Part shown: positions 22,703-34,470 of the stretch, piece after piece
Layout: each line of letters opens with the position of its first letter
How positions within the stretch are numbered: position 1 is the stretch's first letter
DNA from: Corbicula japonica
Lineage: Eukaryota > Mollusca > Bivalvia > Venerida > Cyrenidae
Direction of reading: 5' to 3'
Length of the DNA stretch: 64,000 nucleotides
Assembly: GCA_038501625.1 (NCBI GenBank)
Contig: JAZAYU010000010.1
Location: 9,073,380 to 9,137,379 of the forward strand
The notes under the pieces: generated by a model
Told to the model about the DNA's origin: nothing
Seen by the model: only the letters and a program-made list of their open reading frames with translations
Databases searched by the model: none
Position numbers and translations under genes: made by a program

Positions 22703-23394
22703 TTTCATTTTGGTACAACATGGAGTTTGATCTCCAGTTTTATAACCTTGGACCTTGGGCATCGGGGGCGCTCATATCTTTGCACAAGACACAATTAAAC
22801 ATACTTAATTACAGCAGAAGTTTGTGTAAATCCTTTTGAAATCAACTGAACAAAGTATTTTTCCTTTTTTTTTTTTTCGAGGGTTGGTGGGGGTGGGGGA
22901 TCAGTGCAAGGCTTATTGTTTAATGTTTCTTTTCAGATGAAACAAATTTGGACCAAGGTTCTTTTCTTCCGATGATCTGTTTTTTTTTTGTTTTTTATTA
23001 CAAAGTCTTCTTTTACTAATGAATTCTCAAGTATAATTAAAAAACACAACCTTTTCAATAGAATAATAGAGTTAATAACTTCAGCATGACTTCATTCATT
23101 ATAAACGTACAATGACTTATTACACAATTACTTTAAATTGAGCATTTAAAAGTACTTTAAGTAATTGGAAAGACATGTAATGTACATAAATGTGCTTTTT
23201 CAAAACATCAAAAGATTTCTGTTCATGATTTCAGACACCCAGGTTACTGAACTTATATTAAGAAAGAGTTTGAATGTTAAATAATAAAAATATAAAATGA
23301 TGTGATCTTCCAGGCAAAATAAAACCTTATAGTTTCATGGCTGTGTGAATATGTACCATGAAAAACAAAAAAAGTAGTACCCCGCAATTTTTTT
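22703..23394. other. No gene seen
   Basis: No supported exon. The stretch GTTTTATAACCTTGGACC near 22737 resembles one arm end of the hairpin MITE and may be a solitary remnant. Confidence 0.35.
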
Positions 23395-23582
23395 TCAACC
23401 CTTTCCTCCAAATAATGCATTTTTACGCATGTGCGACCAGTGTAGATCCAGATCAGCCAGCACATCCAAATAAAAAAGCCAACAGTTTAGATCCTGATCA
23501 GATGGCACAGATGTGCCGGCTGATCTGGATCTAAACTGTTTGCCCACACAATAAAGGTGTGTTTATGGAGGAAAGGGTTGAA
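23395..23582. repeat. TTAA-MITE with internal deletion
   Basis: TTCAACCCTTTCCTCCA to GGAGGAAAGGGTTGAA, 188 bp. The deletion joins the left half of the GACCAG palindrome (..CAGCCAGCACATCC) to the linker AAATAAAAAAGCC. Both TTAA ends are altered symmetrically, to TCAA and TTGA. Confidence 0.85.
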
Positions 23583-24285
23583 TATTTGAATGAATTCCTA
23601 GTGGTATCCTTGTTTCAAACAGGTTCTTAGTTGTGTATCCCAATATTAGTAAATTAAATATATAAACTTGTTTGTGGTCTTGTAAGCTTGGCGGGCAATT
23701 ATTAGATACCATTATGTCAAACTTGAAAACTTTGTTGTTATCCTGAGTTAGAAAGCCTCTAAGAAAATTTGTTGTTGACTAAAATGTCTTATCTTATTTT
23801 ATCTTTAATCACTTCTTACATAATTATATAATGCATATTTCCCATGTGTTTTGGTATGTTTGCTGGAGTGAGGGGAGGTGGAGAGCAAGGTGGGGTTAAA
23901 ACACCCCCTCCCAACTTCTTCACAATTATTTGTACAAAAAAAATACTGATTTAGAATTTTCTTAGCAATACTTTTAGAATGAAAAATAAGAGTGACTATC
24001 CACCTTTAAACTGTCCATGTGCACTTCCCCACAAACAAATAATTTACATTCTTATCAGACCTGTGTAATAGAAAATAAACCTTCCCATGCTATAACTAAA
24101 AGCATCCGTCTAAACATTTTATTTTGAGAATTTCTTATATATATTTAACTAAAATTAAAGCTAAATTTTTCAAATCACAAAACTCAAATTCATACATGTA
24201 CATGTAACTTCAACAAAAACAAAGAAAAAAAAGACTGACAGCATGTCAAATCAACAACAAAAAATGCATTTATTTATGTTATTAC
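23583..24285. other. No gene seen
   Basis: AT-rich; would be intron if the exon at 24286-24462 on the - strand is real. Confidence 0.35.
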
Positions 24286-24462
24286 CTTGTTGAAAGAGAG
24301 AGTATTGGGGTATGCCGTTGAGTGGGTGTGACGCTGGATGACCGATCCGCGTAACCAATCCTGACCGGCACGCTGGTACGAGGACTCATTCCGATCACTT
24401 CTAGGTGTAACATGTTTTATCCTCCACAAAACACAACCATGAATAGTCCAATTTTTTACCAA
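24286..24462 (-). CDS. Candidate coding exon with a strong splice donor, product unknown
   Basis: On the - strand the frame is open from an ATG at 24462 (MVKNWTIHGC) for 59 codons to a good donor, AACAAG|GTAATAAC. The last ~40 residues (RSDRNESSYQRAGQDWLRG through STAYPNTLSFNK) are encoded with clearly higher GC than the AT-rich flanks and no low complexity, which is why I take this as a possible real exon. A weak acceptor (TTTTGTGGAG) would instead start it at 24421. It lies upstream, on the same strand, of the exon at 3789-4375, and the two could belong to one gene with a ~20 kb intron, but nothing joins them directly. Family not recognised. Confidence 0.42.
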
Positions 24463-26030
24463 AAGTGAAAGCCTTATGTCAATATTCCATACTTTACTAC
24501 ATCGGTGGCTTAAAGTTTTTAACGATTTTCAATAAATTTCGTTTTTTCAAGAGCCCTATAAATCCTGGATTGAATCTTTCGCTTGATATTTACATTTTTG
24601 TTTACCTCTTTTCTCAATGTTTGGAACCTCTCCAGCACAGCAGTATGAAAAAACAGGTGATTGAAAATTTTACGATCGAGAAAAAGTTGACGATATCTCC
24701 GTGCCCGGTTTACATATTACAGTTCATGTTTATTCTTTGATAAATCTGTCGTTTTATTAAAGCCCTTAGCCATATGAGCTTATTGTAATCACAGTGAGTG
24801 GTCTTAAAAACAATTCTCACTTAAAGGTTATAACCTGATTGAAAAACAAAATTTGATTTTCAAAAACTGAAATCAATACAAGCTTTTATCATGTTTATCG
24901 ATGTGCAATAAAAACTGTGAAGATAGTTCTTTACTTCCGAGCAATTGTGGCGAAATGTTAAAACTTCTTGAAACACTATAGTTCCAGATTAATGTTTGTT
25001 TACAGAAAACTTTCCTTTTGTTCTGAATTTCCAATAGTAAAAACTTATGATTTTTTTTATTATTCCCTTTTTTAAAATATTCCTTGCTTCAAAACTCTTT
25101 TAAGTGATGAATTTATGGTATATGTTTTCAACAAACTCAATAAAAATTCCGTTACAGAACACTTTTGAACATATAATCCAAGTATTTATTTTTAGAAGAA
25201 TATTCCTCGTTGTATAAGCTGGCTAAAACTCATTTATTCCATCAAGTGTCAGCTCAAACTAAATCCTTTTCAGTCAGTACAACCGATTTATAAAGAACAT
25301 TGCACAGTTTGATATCTGCTCCAGTTTTAAAATAAATCTTTCAAATGGTTTAAATACACTTTGAATTTGAAATTAATTTCATGTAATCCACAGTATCTGA
25401 TCAATCAATGGAACTTTTTTCTGCCGTTTTGAACTAACGTAATCTTATTTTTCGCTAGAATAATCACTACCGAATTCCACCAAAACAGATCCAGTAACTA
25501 CTTCACTTCTGAACAAAACATACGTTATTTGTGATTTGTCAGTGCCTGTGTAAAGAATCAAATCGGTAGCCCAAACAATACACTACTTATTTCAAACCTT
25601 TTCTTTGTAGGTTTAAGTTTTGATCTATTCAAAGGACTTATATCCCATGACTTTAGCTTTATATTCTTGTAGCATTCTTTACCTTACCTCGGGTATAATT
25701 CTCTATTGATCTTCTACCAATGATCACATGACTTAGGTGTATAGTCTAAGTGTCCTTTGAAGACCGAATTTATTTACTTTTCTACAATTGTTATTGAACA
25801 AATTGCCAATTCAGTATGTTTAAAGGTAAATAATCCAAATAAAATTGGAGTTTTGAAACTAATCATTACTGGCCTTTAAAATACAGAAACTTTGTTTATA
25901 AATAAAGTAAATATGTAGAGGAATACTAATAAAGCTACATTTCGGGTTCTTGTGTTGAACTAATTGAAATAATTGTAGTACTTCTTGTTTAATTTGCCAT
26001 TATTTACATTGTATGTCTTGAAATAATTTA
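24463..26030. other. No gene seen
   Basis: AT-rich. If the exon at 24286-24462 is a first exon, its promoter would be here; I see no distinctive motif. Confidence 0.35.
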
Positions 26031-26238
26031 TTAATCCTTTACTCATAATATGGGTTTTATCACATCTGCACAGCCGTGTTGTCTGATCTAAATTTACACT
26101 GTTTCCTTCTAACAAAAATAACCAAAAGAATTTAACACTGAACAGTGTAGATCCTGATCAGGTGGCTCAGTTGTGTTGACTGATTTGGGTCCATACTGTT
26201 CACCAAGGACAGACATATCCAATAGAGTAGAGGGCTAA
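26031..26238. repeat. TTAA-MITE, degenerate copy
   Basis: TTAATCCTTTACTCATAATA to AGTAGAGGGCTAAG. The left palindrome is shortened; GTGTAGATCCTGATCAGGTG is clear. Confidence 0.65.
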
Positions 26239-26488
26239 GCTCATGAAATATAAAATATAAGGCTCAAAGTCAAGCACTTTTATTGTCTTTTTTAGATCCA
26301 GAATGTGTCTCACCAATAATATGCAATGAAAAAGTCAAGAAGTTTTTCTATCACCAGCTATGAATTACATCAAGAACATCATTTACAAAAAAAAACAAGT
26401 TTTCATATAACAGAAATTTGTTATTGAAGTGATTAGAACTCTTGCATTTAAAAAGGTTTTCATGATGAAATTTTCAACAAATTTTATT

Positions 26489-26727
26489 TTAACCCTTTCC
26501 TCCATACCCATTTTTACACATGTGTGACCAGTGTAGATCCAGATAAGCTGGCACATTCGTGCCATCTGATCAGGATCTGCACTGGTCGCATTTTGGTCAG
26601 AAATAACCTGATGAATCAAAAAGCGAAGAGTGCAGATCCCAATCCGACACCACGGATGTGCCGGCTGATCTCGATCTACACTGTTTAGCCCATGCAATAA
26701 AGGTGTATCTATGAAGGAAAGAGTTAA
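26489..26727. repeat. TTAA-MITE copy
   Basis: TTAACCCTTTCCTCCATAC to ATGAAGGAAAGAGTTAA, 239 bp, both palindromes readable. GACCAG palindrome first, as at 20279-20520. Confidence 0.9.
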
Positions 26728-27640
26728 GTAACCTACTTTAAATTTGCAACAGTCTACATAAATGTAATTTACTAACATAAAAAGGGCCCTTTGGGGTATT
26801 CAATATGTCAGTGCACATTCAGTTTCTTTTAAAGTCCTTTGGTTTAATAGCTTTTTATAATGTACACATTTTGCAGGCCAAATGCAAATCAAGAGAACTT
26901 TTTTTTAATATAATTCTCCAACATGTATAAAAAGCCGAAATTTCATGTGGCATACCTAGTCGAGGAATTCTAGTATGTTTTCAAATATGTAAATTGTATA
27001 TGGATGATGTATATGTCAAAGTCGAAATGAATATTTCTGTCTGTCTGTAAAATGGCAAAACAAGGCAGTTATTAGGAAAAAACAGCACTCTTAATTTCTC
27101 TCACATTAACAATCTGAAATTAACTATTTTTTTAAAAAGTTGTGGGGAGGGGAGCGAGGAGCAGGGAAGGGATGCAATTTCAAATGTCTTACCCCTCCAT
27201 GTGTACACCCTTAGCTGTAATATCAGTTCAAATCAATTATAAACTAGAAACACCAAATGACTTTTATTTCATTTATGCCCTCTATCTACATTCTTAGATT
27301 CACTAACATAGATTTTATTCATTTTGACTCATGCCATGTTCTATTTCAAGTGGTATTTTCACATACACTTTTTTTGCCATAGCAACCGCATTTTTTCAGA
27401 CAAAACAAATTTATGTATTAATCTCTTCTTAGAACCATTTCATCCATTTTTCTGGTAAGACAAATAGTAAACCTACATCAGTACATGTATAGTCCCCTCA
27501 GGTTAAAAGTGTAGAGCACTAAAAATTGAGCATCATTTCGATAAACTATCTAAACTAAGGTAGGAATAGACTCACTATTTTGTCACCTATAGCTCTTCTG
27601 TTTATGTCACAGAAGCACTCATTTTGAGCACCTAAAGTTG
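26728..27640. other. No gene seen
   Basis: AT-rich; no supported exon or repeat. Confidence 0.35.
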
Positions 27641-27823
27641 ACAGTGAGGTGAACATTCATGCCAAATATAAGATTGCTCAGTGCATGTCAATGTTACTGG
27701 GCATAACCTTTGACCCTTCATTGTAACCTTGACCTTTGAGATGGGAACCTGGAGTTTGTGTGAAACACTCCATCTCACTGAAGTTAACATTTATGCCAAG
27801 TATAAACAAGATTGCTTAATCTT
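27640..27823 (-). repeat. Fragment of the 160-bp tandem repeat family (see 56630-57140)
   Basis: ACCTTTGAGATGGGAACCTG and AACACTCCATCTCAC resemble, inverted, the GTGAGACGAAGTGTC and GGTCAAGGTTCA motifs of the array at 56.6-57.1 kb. It appears to be a single diverged unit in the opposite orientation. Confidence 0.45.
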
Positions 27824-27825
27824 TT

Positions 27826-28069
27826 TTAACCCATTCCTCCACAGACACAACTTTATTGTGTGGGTGAACAGTGTAGATCAATTTCAGATGGAACATCTGT
27901 GCCATCTGATCAGGTTCTAAACTGTTTGCTTTTTGATTTGTTAGGTTATTTCCAACCAAAATGCAACCAGTGCAGATCCTGATCAGACAGCACGGATGTG
28001 CTCAGGCTGATCTGGATCTACATTGGTCACACATGCGTGAAAATGTGTATGTTTAGAGGAAAGGCTTAA
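27826..28069. repeat. TTAA-MITE copy
   Basis: TTAACCCATTCCTCCACAG to AGAGGAAAGGCTTAA, 244 bp. Both palindromes present with scattered changes. Confidence 0.88.
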
Positions 28070-28532
28070 TGCATGTAAACGCCAGGACAAAACCGCACTC
28101 ATGCACTAGGATACTAAATTACACAGAAAGTTTTGACATTGTGACAACTTAGTCTAGCTCACTGCAAACTGACAAAACTAATCCGGACTGATGAATGCAT
28201 GCACTGAAGAACCAGGGGTTCCACTAGCTGCTGAATCTCAAGGGTCATTGTGTCCATTCTTAAGGGATTCACTCAGTTTTAAGCCTAAAATACCCCTAAT
28301 TAGATGAAAAAAAAGGTCCTTCAACTAAAATCCTGGGGTCAAAATAAGGCATTTTGGAAATTTCAAAAGTCAAAGGGTCATCTCCCAGGTCAAATGAAAC
28401 CCCTGAAGAACTATCGCATGTATATACACTGAACCACTATTGTGACAACTTAGTCAAGCTCACCACAAGCTGGCTCGAAGAAAATCCTTAATAATTACAA
28501 GGTGATTGTTTTTTATCTTCATGGAGAGAAAA
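28070..28532. repeat. Diverged repeat region, direct repeat of ATTGTGACAACTTAGTC
   Basis: ATTGTGACAACTTAGTC plus AGCTCAC appears at about 28139 and again at about 28438, roughly 300 bp apart, suggesting an old direct duplication. No exon seen. Confidence 0.35.
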
Positions 28533-28604
28533 GATCACATGGCACAGATGTGCTGGCTGATCTGAATCTACACTGGTCAAACATGCAGTAATGGGGTTGA
28601 AGTA
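28533..28604. repeat. TTAA-MITE, solitary right-end fragment
   Basis: GATCACATGGCACAGATGTG then CTGATCTGAATCTACACTGG, matching only the right half of palindrome 2 and the end of the element. Confidence 0.7.
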
Positions 28605-29691
28605 GATTGCTGCAGGTTCCATATTTCCCTAGAGCTACCAATTTTATTCTGGTCCTAGTTTTAAGAAATAAATTTTCAAAACAAATCATGTAAACAAGTG
28701 TAAATAAAATCTCCAATCTCCAATAAAAGGCAAGCCTGGAGAAATCCACTTACCTGCTCAAATCTACAAACAAAGGAGGTCCAACAACAAAAACTACTGT
28801 GGTATCATTTTATTTAGTGATGGCTTAATTTTTGCGTATTTCGCCCCTGGACCAGTGCGCGAATTTTAAACCTTAGCTAAAATTTAACCAAAAAGTTCCA
28901 CAAACGTATCTGAAATGTGCTTTGTCCAAACGGACCTACACTTTATATATAGTTGCCTGTATCGCAATTTGATATAAATTTGAAGTATCAAATATTTTTG
29001 TTAATAAAGAAAATAAAATAAGTTATAACTGTCAAATTTCTTTTAGAATATGTTTAATGTTACTTCAAAACTTGAACGACAATTTAGTCCGTGCATTTAG
29101 GTCTGGACACGTTTTACCAAACTGTATCGTTGTCATCTCATTCACTGTTTCGCAATTAATTGACACTTTAGACCATAAAAACGGAAATAAAAACGAAATT
29201 TAACATGCCAATCACGAAATGAATGGTCCAGATAGATGGATCAAACGGGTCCCATGTCAATTAGAGGAGCGGAATAAACAGCGGTCCGATAATTGACTAA
29301 CAAAGGAAGTGGTAATGGACAGGGAGCCAACTGACACATGATTAGCTCACGTGTTCAAATAAACAAAAGGTATTGATAACGGGGCGGTAAAATATCGAAA
29401 ATATTTTTTTATTTGAAAAATTGAATTTGCGCGAATTTACGTCTGCGCGAAACGGTAAAGTGGTCAAAACACTCAACCAACCTTGCGGTTAAATTTTTCA
29501 GCAATGCACATATTTTCACTTAGTTTACAAAATACAATTCGATTTCTGGGAAATTAATTCAATTTCCAATGTAATAGGAACATTTTTTTTATTTTTATCC
29601 TCACATCAGAACAAGGCTCATTTTTTCCCATATGTCAAAATGTCAAAACAAATGAAACATTACTTATTCTTGATCCATTTATTTATAATGA
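28605..29691. other. No gene seen; possible GCGCGAA-type MITE remnants
   Basis: TGTGGTATCATTTTATTTAG with TTTTGCGTATTTCGCCC at about 28799-28850, and TTTGCGCGAATTTACG at about 29427, resemble sequences at 17520-17565 and 44334-44502. This hints at a dispersed repeat but I could not define its ends. No exon. Confidence 0.3.
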
Positions 29692-29967
29692 TATTTTTCA
29701 AAAACATGTGGAAATATCAGACTTCCTGAAAGTTGCCAGACCAAAGGACCTGTCTGGTAAAATTTCAGCCGGTCAGACATGTTTTCTAATGTTATCTGAC
29801 CGAATGTCAGACAAAAATTTGAACTCCTTATACTTTATTATACCTTTTTAACATGTTTCGGTCTGACAGAATTTGTTTCGGTCAGACAGTTTTTCACATC
29901 TTGTCTGACCAAATGTCTGACACTTTTTTTCAATTTTAGGGAAGTCTGAAATATTTTTTAAAAATGT
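29692..29967. mobile_element. MITE with GGTCAGACA subterminal repeats
   Basis: Inverted ends (GAAATATCAGACTTCCTGAA at left; GGGAAGTCTGAAATATTT at right) enclose many copies of GGTCAGACA / TGTCTGACC in both orientations (GCCGGTCAGACATG, TCTGACCGAATGTCAGACA, TTCGGTCAGACAG, TTGTCTGACCAAATG). About 275 bp, noncoding. Clustered short subterminal repeats are a feature of non-autonomous DNA transposons. Confidence 0.8.
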
Positions 29968-30172
29968 AACCTTTGGCGAGTGTACTTCCTGTAATGGCGA
30001 ATGCTTTTTTCATTCACTCAACCTGCAGGGTGAATGGGTCCAAAAATATGTTCACCTCTGCAAGTGATCCATTAACATAAGTTTATTCATACCCCAATTG
30101 AACCTGGGCAGATATGATGTATGGCCAGTAGTTGAAAAAAGCCTTGATGATTTTGTAGTAAATTTCATACCA

Positions 30173-30211
30173 GTGGCCTCAGTAGCTTAATTGGTAGAGC
30201 ATCAGCACTCT
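30173..30211 (+). repeat. tRNA-derived SINE, left part (interrupted)
   Basis: GGCCTCAGTAGCTTAATTGG TAGAGCATCAGC resembles a tRNA 5' half with an A-box-like TAGCTTAATTGG. The element continues at 31296 after the transposon at 30212-31295. A related copy lies at 31528-31612. Confidence 0.7.
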
Positions 30212-31295
30212 CAGCGTTTTTTTTCCCCAAAGGGGAAAGGTTCCCCTTCCTCTACAATTGGGAAATTTTCGCGTCGTAAAATCTTGAAATTGGGAAAAAA
30301 ATCAGTCGCAAATCAGCCAAATTGGGATTTTTCTTTATTCATGTAAATAAACACTAGGGATTTTATTCAGCTTCACCAAGCATCATAAGCTCTGGTTTTT
30401 TAACAGGAAACCCTTAAGTGATGTAACTGTTAAGCCAGAACTAAGTTACAGCCAATCCAATGACTGCCTGTCTATGCAAAAATAATTTCCATTGGCAGGA
30501 AAAGTTTCATTGAGGTTGCAATTAATGTGAAATGAATCTGCATTTGATATTATAATGGAAGGAGTGGGGGCTGGGGTCAGTGTCAGGTTGAGGCAATGTG
30601 TCTTGAGCTACATCTAGCTCAAGGATAGCTTCTGAGTGGGACTCAGTTTGGTATCAAAATACGTCGGAAGGTTGGATTCAAGTTAAGTTTCAGTCCGATT
30701 TTCGGGGGAAAGTACGGGAGGTTGCTCGATACCGGTACCTACATTCATTGGTTCAAATCGCTCAGACTCGGGACTCGTCGCCAATGGCTTGGGATCGGTC
30801 GATATATACCCAAAATCTTGCAACAAAAGAGTGCCAGTGTTCGTATTTAACGGCTTCGCTCATTCTAAACGTTGTTGTGAAGTTTGTTAACTACTTTCAG
30901 TTTCTGGAGACTGGTCATTGCCCTTCAATTTTATACGTAAGAATCAGTCAACTTGCAATTATTTACTGTAAGCCAGTCTAAAAAAAGGACGTGTATAAAA
31001 CGCGGACCGGATCAATGACGTCACATGACTATTTTATTTAATGAAAACAACTGAGTAAGAGTCTAACCGGAGCGTTGATAAGAGTTACTCCCCTTTTGAA
31101 CGGTACGTTTTTTTTTACGCGGAACGACATTTCTTGCAAAAAACTCTTTGGTCAATTGGGAAACGGCACTGTTTGTTGTTGGAAATATAACTTTGGGGAT
31201 TGGGAATGTCCGGTACTTTAAATTGGGAAGACTCCGGTCAGCTTTGGGAATGGTACCGTTTTGCGGAGGTAGTTAAAGAAGGAAAAAAAACGCTG
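30212..31295. mobile_element. Non-autonomous DNA transposon inserted in a SINE
   Basis: 1,084 bp with inverted ends CAGCGTTTTTTTTCC and a 5 bp target duplication ACTCT at 30207-30211 and 31296-31300. Removing one ACTCT and the element rejoins the SINE cleanly (GCATCAGC-ACTCT-AAGCCAGAG). The longest open frame (77 codons at 30748) has no recognised domain. Two stretches, 30420-30495 and 31126-31195, match (inverted) a continuous segment at about 42000-42230, directly upstream of a zinc-finger exon, so this is probably a derivative of a larger family. CAG-type ends recall hAT-like elements, but a 5 bp duplication is not the classic 8 bp; class left open. Confidence 0.85.
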
Positions 31296-31345
31296 ACTCT
31301 AAGCCAGAGATCCAAGTTTTGAATCCTGATCGAGGCTACTCTTTC
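31296..31345 (+). repeat. tRNA-derived SINE, right part (interrupted)
   Basis: ACTCTAAGCCAGAGATCCAA followed by GTTTTGAATCCTGATCGAGG, where TTTTGAATCC is the B-box-like region. Completes the tRNA-like head begun at 30173. Confidence 0.7.
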
Positions 31346-31527
31346 CAACCCACAAATCTGCTACATTAAATTTGTCAGCAGGGCAAATTAGTCTTGGAGC
31401 TCCTTTAAGGCAAAGCATGTGGCTGGGGTATTCCACCTAACTTTGTCAGACCCTTGTGGACATTTGCCAAGTAAAAATAGGAAATGTCTCATATAAGTGG
31501 GGAGAAATGTTGTAGACTTTGTTCCAG

Positions 31528-31612
31528 CAGCCTCTGTAGCTTAATTGGTTGAGCATCTGCACAGTAAGCCAGAGGTCCAAGGTTCCAAATTCTAATCCTG
31601 GTTGAGGCTACT
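31528..31612 (+). repeat. tRNA-derived SINE head
   Basis: CAGCCTCTGTAGCTTAATTG GTTGAGC (A-box-like) and AGGTCCAAGGTTCCAAATTC (B-box-like), ending GGTTGAGGCTAC, which pairs with GCCTCTGTAGC as an acceptor-stem-like inverted pair. Too degenerate and extended for a functional tRNA; related to the interrupted copy at 30173-31345. Confidence 0.65.
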
Positions 31613-32094
31613 CTCAAACTAAAACTAAAACTTTTAACATATCGGTCTAGGTTCAACTTCAATCGAGGTCTGAAAAACTTGTCACAAGTTCATGATGTAT
31701 GTGGACCCTGTAGATAACATCACTGACCCAAGCCAGCAGTGACATTGGTATAGAACTGCATATCAACACAACATGTTGCATCAAAAGACAAGAGCCAGTC
31801 GGAAACGACTGCACGCTCGACTATTCGAGAAGTCAGAATTATTAAGCACATTGTAACTGGGTTTCATTTAAATTGGGGAGTGATTCAGGAGTTTATGTCA
31901 CCACCAACAAACACACATGAACAAAAGTTTCTTAATCCAAGTTAGGAAATCAATAAATTACACTTAATTTATTCTTGTAGATTTTTTTTATGGTTTACAC
32001 AACCCAGCCCATAAACCCCTGATCCCACACCCATCAACCCACTATCTTTGCCCACCTATCGTGGTGTGGCGTGGTGAAGTACAGTATAGTATGC

Positions 32095-33165
32095 TGGTTG
32101 CTGTTGTTGGTGGTGGTGTTGTTGTTGTTGTTGGTGGTGTTGTTGCTGTTGTTGGTGTTGTTGTTGGTGGTGGTGTTGTTGGTGTTGGCATTGTTGGTGT
32201 TGTTGTTGGTGGTGGTGGTAGTGTTGTTGCTGGTGGTGGTGGTGGTGGTGTTGGTTGTTGGTGTTGTTGTTGTTGCTGTTGTTGGTGGTGGTGTTGATGT
32301 TGTTGTTGGTGTTGTTGTTGGTGGTGGTGTTGGTGTTGCTGGTGGTGGTGGTGTTGTTGTTGGTGCTGGTGTTGGTGGTGTTGATGTTGTTGTTGGTGGT
32401 GTTGTTAGTGGTGGTGTTGTTGTTGTTGTTGGTAGTGGTGTTGTTGTTGGTGGTGGTGGTGTTGTTGGTGGTGGTGATGATGTTGTTGTTGTTGGTGGTG
32501 GTGTTGTTGTTGGTGTTGTTGTTGGTGTTGTTGTTGGTGGTGTTGTTGTTGGTGGTGGTGTTGTTGGTGGTGTTGCTGTTGTTGGTGTTGTTGTTGTTGA
32601 TGGTGTTGTTGTTGGTGGTGTTGTTGTTGGTGATGGTGGTGTAGTTGTTTGTGTTGGTGTTGTTGTTGTTGGAGGTTGTGTTGTTGTTGGTGGTGTTGTT
32701 ATTAATGGTGGTGGTGTTGTTGGTGGTGGTGGTGGTGTTGTTGTTGGTGGTGATGGTGTTGTTGTTAGTGGTGTTGTTGTTGTTGGTGGTGGTGGTGTTG
32801 TTGTTTGTGTTTGTGTTGTTGTTGTTGGTGGTGTTGATATTGTTGTTGGTGTTGTTGTTGGTGGTGGTGTTGGTGTTGTTGTTGTTGGTGGTGGTGTTGT
32901 TGTTAATGGTGGTGCTGTAGTTGTTGGTGGTTGTGGTGTTGGTGTTGTTAATGGTGGTGGTGTTGTTGTTGGTGGTGGTGTTGTTGGTGGTGGTGATGGT
33001 GTTGTTGTTGGTGGTGGTGGTGTTGTTGTTAGTGGTGGTGGTGTTGTTGTTGTTGGTGTTGTTGTTGTTGGTGGTGGTTTTGTTGGTGTTGTTGTTGTTT
33101 GTGTTGGTGTTGTTGTAGTTGTTGTTGTTGGTGGTGTTGGTATGTGGAGGTGGTGGTGGTACAGT
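32095..33165. repeat. 1.1 kb GT-rich (GTT/GGT) low-complexity tract
   Basis: Almost only G and T on the + strand, an irregular mix of GTT and GGT triplets with rare A or C. Several reading frames appear open on both strands (poly Val/Leu, poly Thr/Pro/Asn) purely because of composition. Strong strand asymmetry; many GGTGGTGGTGG runs could form G-quadruplex-like structures. Not a gene. Confidence 0.95.
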
Positions 33166-33175
33166 ACAGTACAGT

Positions 33176-33275
33176 GGTATGGTATGGTATGGTATGGTAT
33201 GGTATGGTATGGTATGGTATGGTATGGTATGGTATGGTATGGTATGGTATGGTATGGTATGGTATGGTATGGTAT
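33176..33275. repeat. (GGTAT)20 microsatellite
   Basis: Twenty perfect GGTAT units (100 bp), preceded by an ACAGT run (GTACAGTACAGTACAGT). Directly continues the GT-rich tract. Confidence 0.97.
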
Positions 33276-33639
33276 AATATAGTAGTCTATGCACCCACCC
33301 ACCCCACAATTACTCAACACTTTCAACCAAAGTATGTTAAGGACATCTGTTTTACACCTTTTATATAGCATTACATATGAAAAACACTAACATTGAAACT
33401 TTAACAATTATGTATAAGTCTTAATTCTAATTTCAAGTGAAAAGGGGCAAAAATCAAATATAAACAAGAGGGCCAATGATGGCCCTATATTGCTCACCTG
33501 AGTACAAAAGTACTCTCAGCTTTATCCAAGGGCCTACATTTAAATAATGCTGGTAAAGGTTCTCTTCACAATACTCAAAACTAAATATCTAAGGTCTAGT
33601 CGCATTAGTTTCAGAGAAAAATGATTATTTATGTTTTCC

Positions 33640-34470
33640 TATATAAATCAATGTAAACTAAGAGAACCCTGGGGCATGGCCAATTTTGGCCCAGGGGCCA
33701 TAATTTGAACAAACTTGGTAAGTATCCACTAGACAATGCTACATACCAAATATCTTAGCTTAAGGCATTGAGGTTTCCAGTAAGAAGATTTTTAAAAATT
33801 GCCTTTTTACATATTAAGGGCCCCTGGGGCGGGGCCAATATTGACCCCAGGGCCAACATTTAAACAATGTTGGTAGAGGGTCTCTTCACAATACTCAACA
33901 CCAAATATCTAAGGTCTAGTCCTATTACTTTTGGATAAAAATGATTTTTCATGCTTTCCTATATAAATCAATGTAAACTAAGAAAACCCTGGGGTGTCGC
34001 CAATTTCGGCCCAGGGGACATAATTTGAACAAACTTGGTAGACATCCACTAGACAATGCTACATACCAAATATGTAAGCTTAAGGCATTGAGGTTTCCAG
34101 TAGGAAGATTTTTAAAGTTTTCCTTTTTTACATATTTAGGGCCCCCAGGACAGGGCCAATTTTGACCCCAGGGACAACATTTAAACAATGTTGGTAAAGG
34201 GTCTCTTCAAAATACTCAACACCAAATATCTAAGGTCTAGCCCTATTAGTTTCGGAGAAAAATGATTTTCCATATTTTTCCTATATAACTGTATGTAAAC
34301 CAAGAGAACCCTAGGGCGTGGCAGATTTTGGCCCAGGGGACATAATTTGAACAAATTTAGTAGACATCCATTAGACAATGCTACTTACAAAATATCTAAG
34401 CTGTACGCATTGTGGTTTGTGAGAAGAAGCTTTAAAAAAGATTTCCTATATAAGTCTATGTAAAATGAAG
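33640..34470. repeat. Diverged, dimeric units of the inner element core
   Basis: Alternating half-units beginning CCCTGGGGC.TGGCCAATTT and CCCCTGGGGCGGGGCCAAT with different tails, giving a ~340 bp dimer period. Much more diverged than the 166-bp units that follow, so likely the older part of the array. Confidence 0.8.

Noticed and set aside
32034..33371. Frames of up to 445 codons (poly Thr/Pro/Asn or Val/Leu) on both strands
   Set aside because: They arise only from G/T composition and the GGTAT pentamer; several frames are open at once on both strands, with no start or splice context.
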